From contig JAEUWI010000002.1 in assembly GCA_016791475.1 (NCBI GenBank), positions 1-64,000 of the forward strand: DNA of 64,000 nt, read 5' to 3'. The translations under genes were made by a program, and so were the position numbers. Positions within the stretch are counted from its first letter, which is position 1, and the number at the start of each line of letters is the position of its first letter. The notes under the pieces are model-generated. The model did not search any database. It was given only the letters and a program-made list of their open reading frames with translations, and was not told where the DNA came from. This stretch comes from Candidatus Hydrogenedentota bacterium. GTDB lineage: Bacteria > Hydrogenedentota > Hydrogenedentia > Hydrogenedentales > JAEUWI01. This document shows, one piece after another, positions 15,830 through 23,014 of this stretch.

Positions 15830-17500
15830 ATGCGCATCAACGGTACGCTTTTTGTCATTTTCACCCTGCTGGCCCTCTTCTGGGGTTTCAAGCTGCTCTT
15901 CGGAATCTTTCTCGGCGCGCCGACGGTTCCGCCGGGCGGCGGTGGAAACGAGGCGCCGGTGACCAAGGAAGACAAGATCCAGGCGCTCCTGTCGGGCGAG
16001 TTCAAGCGGCAGCCGAAGAAGAATCCGGCGGAAGGCTCGGGCCTCCTGCGCTGCGTCGTACGCGACGGGGATGGCGCCGCCGTCGAAGGGGCAACCCTGC
16101 GTGTGAACCCTGTCGACCCCACAGCCAATCCCATTGAAGCCGAAAAGGAATACCCCTCGTACTGGGAAGCGGCCTCCGGCGAGAACGGGGTGGTCGAGTT
16201 TCGCACCTTGCCCCAGGGTGATTTTCTCCTCCTTGCCTCGAAAGAAAAGACCCACGGTCTGGCCTTGGTTAGCGTGGACGAACGCGGCGCCTTTAGCGAA
16301 GCAGAGGTGGCCCTCCGGCCGATCGAGGTCCGGAAGGGCGAAGTGACTGCGGATGGAAAGCCGGTTCCCGATGCGCGGGTAGTTCCTATCCACGCGGCCG
16401 ATTTCCCGGATGATTCCGGGCCCTACCGGCATTTGCCGGTCACGACCGGGGCCGACGGCACGTTCACCCATCCCCTGTTGCCCGCAGGGGCGTGGCAACT
16501 TCTCGTCTCGGCCCCGGGCTACGCCCCGAAATTGGTCTCGGCCGATGAAAGCGGCATTTTCAGGGCGGTGCTGGAACGGGGTGAGAAACTGGCGGGCCGC
16601 GTGATTCGCGATGAAGGTGAACGCCCGGTCAACAATGCCAAAGTGGAACTGCAGGCGGCTGATCACGGGGGTGAGGTGTACCGTGCGCGCGCGAATGGCC
16701 AGGGCTACTTCAATTTCGATACGTTGCGTCCCGGAGAGTACACCCTTCGTCTCGCACCAGGGGATTTGCGCGCGGAGCTGAATGTGAGCGTGTCCGAGCA
16801 GCGCCCGAACGCCGCGCCGGCCGCCACCCCGCTTTCGAGAAACATGAAGATTGACCCCCTCACCGGGACGGCCGTGGCGACCGATCAGTCCGCCATGCCT
16901 ACGCCGGGCCCCGGGCCGGTGGCCGCCGCGCCCCCGGTGCTTCAATTGCGCGCGCGGCCATCGGGCGCGCTGCGGGGGCGGGTTCTGGAGGCCGGGGCGG
17001 ATGTGGGTGTGCCCGGGGCGGTCATACAACTGTACCCGCGAGAAGGTCGTGAGCCTGTTGCCGAAGCTCAAACGGACCAGGCGGGCTATTACCAGTTCAA
17101 ATCCCTCGCGCCCGGGGAGTATCAGGCGGCGGCGGATCGCAGTCAGGGCCGGGTTTTTGTGCCGGAAGGCGGCGGTGCAGTGGGGGTGCGGGAGGGCGGG
17201 GCGCAGGCGGGGCCGGTGTTTCGCGAGGCGCCGAGCGTGTCGCTCGCGGGGCTGGTACTCGATGGGGACGGGCGGCCCGTGGCGGAAGCCATACTGGTGG
17301 TGCGGATTCAGAACCAACCGGGAGCTTCTTTAACCTTTGGCGTGGACCAGTCGGGCCAGTTTCTGGCGACTGGATTTAACGGGGCGGATCAGGTGGAGAT
17401 TCAAGCGGTGCGGCTGGGAAACGAATCAGCCACGTTTGGCCCCGTTACTATTGGCCCCTCGGGCCTGCAGGATATCATGCTTCGCTTTCCGGCCTCGTGA
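15830..17500 (+). CDS. Membrane-anchored protein with carboxypeptidase-regulatory-like repeats
   Basis: The start at 15830 follows GGGAG and gives 556 residues. Residues 5-30 form one membrane segment (LFVIFTLLALFWGFKLLFGIF), followed by a proline/glycine-rich linker. At least four beta-sandwich CarboxypepD_reg-like modules follow, each with the GxV.D..G.PV..A.V.L opening and a G.F.F..L.PG.Y closing (examples: LRCVVRDGDGAAVEGATLRV; GYFNFDTLRPGEYTLRL; GYYQFKSLAPGEYQ; LVLDGDGRPVAEAILVV). A Pro/Ala-rich spacer lies near 350-400. The modules are common in surface proteins of this bacterial group and probably serve adhesion or structural roles. No enzymatic domain is seen. Confidence 0.72.
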   Translation: MRINGTLFVIFTLLALFWGFKLLFGIFLGAPTVPPGGGGNEAPVTKEDKIQALLSGEFKRQPKKNPAEGSGLLRCVVRDGDGAAVEGATLRVNPVDPTANPIEAEKEYPSYWEAASGENGVVEFRTLPQGDFLLLASKEKTHGLALVSVDERGAFSEAEVALRPIEVRKGEVTADGKPVPDARVVPIHAADFPDDSGPYRHLPVTTGADGTFTHPLLPAGAWQLLVSAPGYAPKLVSADESGIFRAVLERGEKLAGRVIRDEGERPVNNAKVELQAADHGGEVYRARANGQGYFNFDTLRPGEYTLRLAPGDLRAELNVSVSEQRPNAAPAATPLSRNMKIDPLTGTAVATDQSAMPTPGPGPVAAAPPVLQLRARPSGALRGRVLEAGADVGVPGAVIQLYPREGREPVAEAQTDQAGYYQFKSLAPGEYQAAADRSQGRVFVPEGGGAVGVREGGAQAGPVFREAPSVSLAGLVLDGDGRPVAEAILVVRIQNQPGASLTFGVDQSGQFLATGFNGADQVEIQAVRLGNESATFGPVTIGPSGLQDIMLRFPAS

Positions 17501-17528
17501 GGCGGGGACTTCACTCAGCGGAGTAACT

Positions 17529-18053
17529 TCAGCAGACGCCGCCGCGCGCCGCCATCAGCTCGACGACATCGTCATAGCCCATGAGAAGGGCCATGGCCAT
17601 GGGGGTCAGTTTGCCGGTGTAACCCTCCCGCTGATTGATTGCGGCCCCATGCTCGATCAGGATTTCGGCCAGGTCGGAGCGACCGTTCAAGGCACTCCAG
17701 TGCAGGGGGGTCAGCCCCTGTTCGTTCTCATGGTCCACATTGGCGCCCTGATCGAGCAGGTTTCTTACTTGCTCGACATCGCCATTCTGGGTCGCCTGAT
17801 GAAGCAGGCGGTCAATATCGTCATCCAGGCGGGCCGGGGCGGGCGCGTCCAGCACCATTTTGTGCACCGAGTGGCTCATGCCCCAATAGGCGCTGTCCCC
17901 TCCCGACGCAGGCGCGGTGGGGCTTTCCTTATCCGTAAGGGCTCGCTCCTGGCTCAACAACATTTCCGCCAATACGGTATAGCCGCTTTTTCGCGCGCGA
18001 GTCGTGGGGGTTTCGCCATAGGTATCCATGGTATACATCCAGGGATGATCCAT
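17529..18053 (-). CDS. Ankyrin-repeat protein
   Basis: The 174-residue product has about three ankyrin repeats in its C-terminal half, such as DIDRLLHQATQNGDVEQVRNLLDQ and GLTPLHWSALNGRSDLAEILIE. A weaker unit near residues 10-35 contains GETPTTRARKSGYTVLAEMLL. No signal peptide or membrane segment is evident, so it is probably cytoplasmic. GGAG lies about ten bases before the ATG. Ankyrin repeats mediate protein binding; no partner is implied by the neighbours. It is convergent with the carboxypeptidase-like-domain gene. Confidence 0.75.
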   Translation of the reverse strand: MDHPWMYTMDTYGETPTTRARKSGYTVLAEMLLSQERALTDKESPTAPASGGDSAYWGMSHSVHKMVLDAPAPARLDDDIDRLLHQATQNGDVEQVRNLLDQGANVDHENEQGLTPLHWSALNGRSDLAEILIEHGAAINQREGYTGKLTPMAMALLMGYDDVVELMAARGGVC

Positions 18054-18664
18054 GTGCAGCGTTCTCCTGTCTTGGGTAATTCGACTGGGTCCTGAAAAAG
18101 ACCACCCATACGGCTAGCAATTAATATACCATCGGGGTCGGTGCTTTATTTCAGCCAAATTTTTGTCTTGCAGCGGCAGTTTGGAACGAATAGTGCGGAT
18201 TGCCGTCCCAAACGCCACCCCGCGACCGCCTGATTTTCGTCGTCCATCTGGCGACTCGCCAAATACTACCTAGAAATGACTATCATTTACCCGAGCCGAC
18301 GGCCCGCCACCGGGGTCGATTCTAACCCCTTCAAGCGCCTCTGTCAATTCAGTCGCGCAACCCGGATCGTTTCGGATAGATTTGCTTCGTGAGGCAACGA
18401 AGGCATTTCGAGTAGATTTATTGTGAGGCAATTCGCACGCTTGAGGAGGTTGGGGACCAGAACATATCCTTGTCAGGAGTGTTCAAGATGTGGCTGTGGT
18501 GCAATCTTCGAATGCCGCGTGAAATGTCAAGGGACTATTCATCTTCGCAAGACTTTTGCGCTATACTCAATGGGGTGACGCGAACCAGTATGATCGGTTT
18601 CGCCTGGGCATCCCATCTTTTCGGGTGACTGCGGAACCTACAACGTGCGACGGGAGTAATTGTA
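18054..18664. other. Intergenic region with solitary IS end
   Basis: This 611-base region separates the divergent ankyrin and MshEN-HDOD genes. I see no gene in it. It holds the IS-end copy at 18369-18435 and a TATACT at 18562-18567 that could be the -10 of the downstream gene, without a clear -35. A GGGAG at about 18651 serves the downstream ATG. Confidence 0.5.
18369..18435 (+). repeat. Solo copy of the IS terminal repeat
   Basis: The 67 bases match 510-576 at 64 positions in the same orientation, including both TAGATTT...GTGAGGCAA units. No transposase coding sequence remains on the expected (left) side, where an ankyrin gene lies instead. It is therefore a remnant or a miniature derivative of the same IS family. 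Confidence 0.75.
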
Positions 18665-19984
18665 ATGGCAATGAAGAAACGGGTTGGCAAACTGCTTCTG
18701 AAAGCCGGGCTGATCACCCAGGGGCACTATGATGCGGCGGTGGAGATCCAGGAGGAAACCGAAGCGGAGTTGATCGATATTCTGTTCTCCCTGGGCGCGG
18801 TGGAGCCCAATGCCTTCATGGATTTTCTTCTTACCTATCCCGGCGTGCTCCCCACGGACATCAAGGACCTGGAAATTGAGTCGGAAATGCTCGAGGTGAT
18901 TCCCGCCGACCTTGCCCATCTCTTTGGTGTGGTTCCGGTGGATCGCTACCGCGACATGCTCACCCTGGCGGCGAAAGCGCCCCTCTCTCCGGATCAGGAG
19001 AAGCAACTTGAGCAGGTCGCCGGCATGAAAGTGAAGGTGCTCCTGTGTGCCCCCGCGGATGTCGATGGCGCGCTCAAGCGATACTATCCCCCCAACGGCA
19101 CTAAGGAAGAAGACGAGCTCGGCAACATCGTCGGCCTCCAGCAGCCCATCAAGCTCTCCCACATGGCCCATATGGTCCGACAGATTCAGAGCCTTCCCGC
19201 GCTTCCCGAAACCGTGCACCGCGTTCGCGAAGCCATGATGAGCCCGGACAGCTCGGTAACGTCGGTGACCGACATTATCACGCTCGACCCGCCCGTCGCG
19301 GCCAAGGTACTCAGCGTGGCCAACTCCGCCGCCTATGGCTTCACCCACAAGATCACCGATCTCACCCTGGCCGTGTCGCTCATGGGCTTGAAAGAGACCT
19401 ACGCCATCGTGCTCTCGGCGGCGGTCGTGGATCTCGTCAGTCAGTTGGAGGAATTCGACTACCGGACCTTCTGGCTCGAGTCCGTCTGCTCGGCCTGCGC
19501 GTCGCGCATCGTGGCCAAGGTCAGCGGACGCCGTCAATTGCCCGGTGTCTTCACCGCGGGCCTGCTCCACGACATCGGGCGCGCCGCCCTGTGGGATGTG
19601 GCGCCGCAGAAGTGCAAGCGCATCGACAGTTCGCTGACCGGCCTGGCCCTATTGGAAGCCGAGCAATCGGTCGTGGGCCTGACGCACGTGGAAGCGGGCT
19701 ATGAGCTTGCGCGGCACTGGGCCCTCCCCGATGAAATCGCCCAGTCCATCCGCTTCCATCACCACCCCGAACTCGCTCCCAGCTCCCGGGAGCACGTGGC
19801 GATTGTCGCCCTTTCCGACGCCATGGTCCAGGCCTCCGGAACGCGCCTGGAGGACAATCCTTCGGCCTTTGATGGCTACCAGTCCTCGTTGGCCCTGCTG
19901 GGACTGGACATGGAAAGCGCCGAGGCCATGCTGGAGGAATACCTCAGCCGCCACGAAGCGGCCGTGCAGGATACCTTCGGCTGA
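18665..19984 (+). CDS. MshEN-like N-domain fused to HDOD domain
   Basis: The 439-residue protein begins with a domain like the N-terminus of type II secretion/pilus ATPases (MshEN, GspE-N). RVGKLLLKAGLITQGHYDAAVEIQ (6-29) and a second half-motif LIDILFSLGAVEPNAFMDFLL match the RLGxLLxxxGLI pattern that binds cyclic di-GMP in MshE. Some of the usual leucines are replaced. A C-terminal HDOD domain (about 175-400) follows, with LPALPETVHRVREAM, AKVLSVANSAAYGF, and a preserved histidine-aspartate in GLLHDIGRAAL. HDOD proteins act in signalling, often as scaffolds without catalysis. The combination suggests a cyclic di-GMP-responsive adaptor; ligand binding is inferred. Confidence 0.8.
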   Translation: MAMKKRVGKLLLKAGLITQGHYDAAVEIQEETEAELIDILFSLGAVEPNAFMDFLLTYPGVLPTDIKDLEIESEMLEVIPADLAHLFGVVPVDRYRDMLTLAAKAPLSPDQEKQLEQVAGMKVKVLLCAPADVDGALKRYYPPNGTKEEDELGNIVGLQQPIKLSHMAHMVRQIQSLPALPETVHRVREAMMSPDSSVTSVTDIITLDPPVAAKVLSVANSAAYGFTHKITDLTLAVSLMGLKETYAIVLSAAVVDLVSQLEEFDYRTFWLESVCSACASRIVAKVSGRRQLPGVFTAGLLHDIGRAALWDVAPQKCKRIDSSLTGLALLEAEQSVVGLTHVEAGYELARHWALPDEIAQSIRFHHHPELAPSSREHVAIVALSDAMVQASGTRLEDNPSAFDGYQSSLALLGLDMESAEAMLEEYLSRHEAAVQDTFG

Positions 19985-20006
19985 GGCCTGTTGAAATTGG
20001 CGGTAG

Positions 20007-20085
20007 CGGGAGCACGGACTTTTCAGCCCGTGATTCTCGTGCGACGCTGTCGCACGATACGCGGGTAAGAAAACCCGCGCTCCCG
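20007..20085. repeat. Cloverleaf-like palindromic element
   Basis: An outer stem (CGGGAGC 20007-20013 with GCTCCCG 20079-20085) encloses three hairpins. They are ACGG/CCGT (20014-20017, 20028-20031), TCGTGCGA/TCGCACGA (20037-20044, 20050-20057) and CGCGGGT/ACCCGCG (20060-20066, 20073-20079). It is not a tRNA: arm and loop sizes are wrong and there is no T-loop motif. It is most likely a REP/MITE-like mobile repeat or a structured RNA downstream of the HDOD gene. The rest of 19985-20368 has no gene. Confidence 0.65.
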
Positions 20086-20188
20086 GTTCCGCGATCATTT
20101 GGTGGAAAACTTCACCACTTCCGAGACTCGCAGGGGCTGTTGTCGATGGACATCGGGGGATAGCACCGCGCGGGAGGAATGGCTATAA

Positions 20189-20212
20189 TCCTCCTGCGGC
20201 GGATCTCCGACC
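20189..20212 (+). repeat. 24-bp intergenic repeat, copy 1
   Basis: The sequence TCCTCCTGCGGCGGATCT plus six further bases recurs at 44823-44846 with a single mismatch. Both copies are intergenic and in the same orientation. Function unknown. Confidence 0.5.
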
Positions 20213-20280
20213 GACTCTCTAATTCGCATCGTCATTTCATGCCCGCATCACGCGCCAGACGAATGCAGTCCACAAAGCAA

Positions 20281-20310
20281 AGGCCCCGCACTCGGCTGAG
20301 TGCGGGGCCT
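20281..20310 (-). terminator. Rho-independent terminator of the PEP-CTERM gene
   Basis: A perfect 13-bp GC-rich stem (AGGCCCCGCACTC with its complement) and a four-base loop lie 59 bases downstream of the minus-strand stop. In that direction it is followed by a T-rich stretch (TTTGCTTTG). Confidence 0.75.
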
Positions 20311-20368
20311 CTGGTGTATTGGTGATGAAACAGGGACGAGTGTTCAGTCCTGTTTCGTGGCGTTAATC

Positions 20369-21166
20369 TTAAGCCTTGGCGTTCTTGCGACGACGCACGA
20401 AAGCCACCAGGCCCATGCCCAGAAGGCCAAGCGGCGCGGCGGCAGGGACGGGGACGACGGCGGGGCCACCACCGCCATTAATTACGACTGTTATTTCTGT
20501 GCTGGCTTTCTGGGTGGTGCCCGAGAATGCGCTCAGACGAATGTTGTAGGTCCCAGGGGCGTAGGGGTCGAATGTGGCGGAGGGAGTTGCCAGTAGCCAC
20601 TCACCACGCCAAGAATTCTGCAGAACGTTGTTGGTCGCTAATAGCGTAAAGTAGTTGGTGGCGTCGGTCGCCTCAGATCCTCCACTTTCAGAGGTTCCAT
20701 TTGTGCCAATTGAGTGATCGTTTGGATAGGCTATCGAGATTGGGTCGCCGTTCAACACTGGAATTAAGTCTGCAAAATCGTAGTATGTGACCCCGGCTGT
20801 TGGATCATAGTCAAACTCGAGCAAGTATGTCAGTGTATTCAAATTGCCAGGCCCGGACCCGTCATAGTTGGAATTCACGGACCAATCGAAATTCCAAGAG
20901 CCTACGCCTCCCGAATCGATATCGGTGGTGTCGTAGGAGTAAGTTCCAGGGCCACTGATGTTCACGGAGCCAATGAACGGAATTCTAGCGCGCAGTCCTA
21001 ACTCGATCCCGTTCGCGCGATCAGTAGTGAAACCACCGTTGCCGATTCCGGAGCCCATGATGACGTTCGACGTCAGGTCTTGGTTATACGCAATGTCAGC
21101 CGAGGCGTTTCCGGCCCACCCTAGCGTTGCCAAAGCAGCCGCAGCGAGTACTATCCTGTTCTTCAC
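20369..21166 (-). CDS. Exported protein with VPxP-type PEP-CTERM sorting tail
   Basis: The GTG at 21166 follows GAGGAG at good spacing and gives 265 residues beginning MKNRIVLAAAALATLGWAGNASADIAY in shortened reading; the signal peptide is cut after ASA. An upstream ATG at 21316 would add about 50 unlikely residues. The middle is rich in Gly, Ser, Thr, Asn and Asp and is probably a beta-sandwich. The C-terminus is a sorting signal: VPVPAAAPLGLLGMGLVAF followed by RRRKNAKA, a PEP-CTERM variant with VPxP in place of PEP. In known systems an exosortase cleaves and anchors such proteins at the cell surface or in extracellular polysaccharide. No exosortase is in the window. Confidence 0.85.
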   Translation of the reverse strand: MKNRIVLAAAALATLGWAGNASADIAYNQDLTSNVIMGSGIGNGGFTTDRANGIELGLRARIPFIGSVNISGPGTYSYDTTDIDSGGVGSWNFDWSVNSNYDGSGPGNLNTLTYLLEFDYDPTAGVTYYDFADLIPVLNGDPISIAYPNDHSIGTNGTSESGGSEATDATNYFTLLATNNVLQNSWRGEWLLATPSATFDPYAPGTYNIRLSAFSGTTQKASTEITVVINGGGGPAVVPVPAAAPLGLLGMGLVAFVRRRKNAKA

Positions 21167-21538
21167 AACCCTAACTCCTCTTTCGGGGTCAGACCCCGCC
21201 CTTTGTCCAAAGGTCTGGCGCACACACCGGACCCTTCCGAAAGTGAGTCGAAAAGACGAAGAAGCAACCCCAAAACGCCTTGCCCGAGCGTGCTCTCTTC
21301 CCACCTCTTGGTGCAAAAGCGTGCAAGAATCATGCCTTGGGGGCTGATTTTTTTCTAAGGTACTACAAATCTGTTACTTAGCAGCACTACAGTTCCGCAT
21401 TGTTCTGGATCGGGCGGTGATTTGCCGTGTATTATTGCTCACAGATGACAAATTTCTGCCATGCGGCACTTTTGCTATGCCGCTAGCAATCTCAGTCTCG
21501 GGTGTGTAGTCGGCTACTACTGTGTGGGAGGGCGGGCG
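21167..21538. other. Divergent intergenic region of PEP-CTERM protein and comF
   Basis: Nothing coding is supported. A perfect palindrome, CGGGGTC-A-GACCCCG (21184-21198), lies in the 5' leader of the PEP-CTERM gene just upstream of its ribosome binding site. Part of the remainder, around 21340-21420, is AT-richer and probably holds the promoters, but I cannot place hexamers with confidence. Confidence 0.4.
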
Positions 21539-22306
21539 GTGCTGTCAGCGGTCCAAATTGACGCCTGGAAGATGGCCTTCAAGAATCTTTTCTTTCCCAT
21601 CTTCTGCCTGGCCTGTCGGGAGCGTCTGCTGACGGAGGAAAACGGGTTTTTCTGCGCGACCTGCTGGGAGTTGGCGCCCCGGATCGAGCCTCCGCTATGC
21701 ATCCACTGTGGACGCCCCCACGAATCCATGACGGGGCTGGGTAATCGCCGCAATTTTCCCTGTGCGGATTGCCGTGAGAAGCCCTTGAAGGCCGTCCATC
21801 GCATCTACGGCGCGGCGCTTTATGAGGGGGCGGTGGCCGAGGGCGTGAAGCTGCTCAAGTTCCACGACAAGCAACGACTTTCGAAGGCCCTGGGGGGGCT
21901 GCTGCAGGAGCATGCCCTGGCCCACCTGGATGTTGGCGCCTATGATCTGCTGGCGCCCGTTCCGCTGCACAAGGTGCGGTATCGCGAACGCGGCTACAAC
22001 CAGTCCGCCCTGCTCGCGGAAGAGGTCGCCAGGGCTTTTCCCCGCGCCCGAGTCTGGCACGGTCTCCAGCGTATCCGCCCCACGCGGACCCAGAGCAAGC
22101 TTGCTGGAAAGCGACGCCGGGAAAACGTGAAGGGCGCCTTCGCCGTGATTGGCGACGACGCGAAGGACAGACGGGTCCTGCTGATTGATGATGTGGTTAC
22201 GTCGGGCGGGACGGTAGAAGAGTGCGCAAAAGCGCTCCTGCGCGCCGGGGCGTCCGAAGTGGACGTGCTGGCGGTTGCGCTGGCCACCCGCCACCACACG
22301 CCGTGA
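21539..22306 (+). CDS. comF: ComF family phosphoribosyltransferase-like protein
   Basis: I prefer the GTG at 21539, which has GGAGG eight bases upstream, giving 255 residues; ATGs at 21461 and 21572 are alternatives. The N-terminus has the ComF double zinc-finger arrangement: CLACRERL, FCATCW, CIHCGRP and CADC. The C-terminal type I phosphoribosyltransferase fold carries the PRPP-binding loop VLLIDDVVTSGGTVEEC, and before it LAPVPLHKVRYRERGYNQSALLA, which is characteristic of ComF/GntX. ComF proteins support DNA uptake during transformation. No other competence gene is adjacent, though a GspF-like small protein is convergent nearby. Confidence 0.9.
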   Translation: MLSAVQIDAWKMAFKNLFFPIFCLACRERLLTEENGFFCATCWELAPRIEPPLCIHCGRPHESMTGLGNRRNFPCADCREKPLKAVHRIYGAALYEGAVAEGVKLLKFHDKQRLSKALGGLLQEHALAHLDVGAYDLLAPVPLHKVRYRERGYNQSALLAEEVARAFPRARVWHGLQRIRPTRTQSKLAGKRRRENVKGAFAVIGDDAKDRRVLLIDDVVTSGGTVEECAKALLRAGASEVDVLAVALATRHHTP

Positions 22307-22356
22307 ACCAGCAGGGTTCAGGCGTGTGGCAGGGCGGTCTTGCGTCTTCGATAGCC

Positions 22357-22551
22357 TCAGCGGACGTCGGCGGTGAACTGCGTAATCAATGCAGTGAAAC
22401 CGCGAATCTGCTTCAGCTTGATGTGGGTATAGCGGGCCCGGCGGAGTTTGTCCAGGGCATCCATCTGGTCCTGGGCTACAACCGTCCCCTTTTCATAATG
22501 GTCTTCTTTTTCTTTTCCCAAGGCGAGTGCGCTGAATTTGAAAACGGCCAC
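22357..22551 (-). CDS. Small protein resembling the N-terminal region of GspF/PilC
   Basis: The frame starts with GTG at 22551 and has GGGAGGAG seven bases upstream, which makes it a convincing 64-residue gene. The sequence MAVFKFSALALGKEKED with KGTVVAQDQMDALDKLRR and a short IKLKQI strand follows the pattern at the N-terminus of type II secretion/type IV pilus F proteins (FKYxAxDxxG then GxxxAxSxxEAxxxLR). No membrane segment follows, so it is only that cytoplasmic region. It could be a relic or a free-standing adaptor. The resemblance is by eye and is not proof of homology. Confidence 0.6.
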   Translation of the reverse strand: MAVFKFSALALGKEKEDHYEKGTVVAQDQMDALDKLRRARYTHIKLKQIRGFTALITQFTADVR

Positions 22552-23014
22552 GACGGGCTCCTCCCGAAAGGATGTTCACACGAGAAAGTAATAAGAGCAA
22601 GATGATAAAAAGTGGAACAACCATGGATTTGAGCGTCGGGTTTCTCAAAATGGGAAAGCCAAGTTCAGTTCCGAAGTATAGTAAAGATTCCCTGGTCCGT
22701 CAACCACAAATATTTGACGGGGGTACCGTTACCGGTGCGCGACTCGAAAGTTATCACCGGGAAGGACTTAGGGAAGCCGATGGCCGCAACGCATCCGCGT
22801 TTTCCCGGTCGGGGCCAGATAGCGACCGGGAAGGCCCGTGCGAGTTTCTGTCGGGGGGCGCTTCCGACGTCTTCCCTGGGAATATCTCGTTCCCAGGATA
22901 CCGCCGCGATTTCGGCGTGTAGTACAATGTGCGCAGCATGCCGCACCGAGGGCCCAGCCCCTCATGATCGCCCGAGCGGCCCCGGAATTTCTGTAACGCC
23001 TGAAATCGGAATCC
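22552..23014. other. Intergenic region upstream of the FAD/Fe-S oxidoreductase
   Basis: A 116-codon frame at 22572-22922 has no recognisable features, and I do not support it. The region contains a perfect 8-bp inverted repeat with a seven-base loop (CCTGGGAA 22875-22882, TTCCCAGG 22890-22897). It could be an operator or a terminator for the short upstream region. Confidence 0.4.

Noticed and set aside
20007-20085. tRNA gene
   Set aside because: The cloverleaf has no T-loop motif, wrong arm lengths and no 7-base anticodon loop.
21184-21198. Regulatory palindrome CGGGGTC-A-GACCCCG before the PEP-CTERM gene
   Set aside because: This short palindrome is common in many bacterial genomes, so I note it but do not rate it as a finding.
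22572-22922. 116-codon plus-strand frame between the small GspF-like gene and the oxidoreductase
   Set aside because: There is no domain and no convincing RBS; composition is typical of non-coding sequence.
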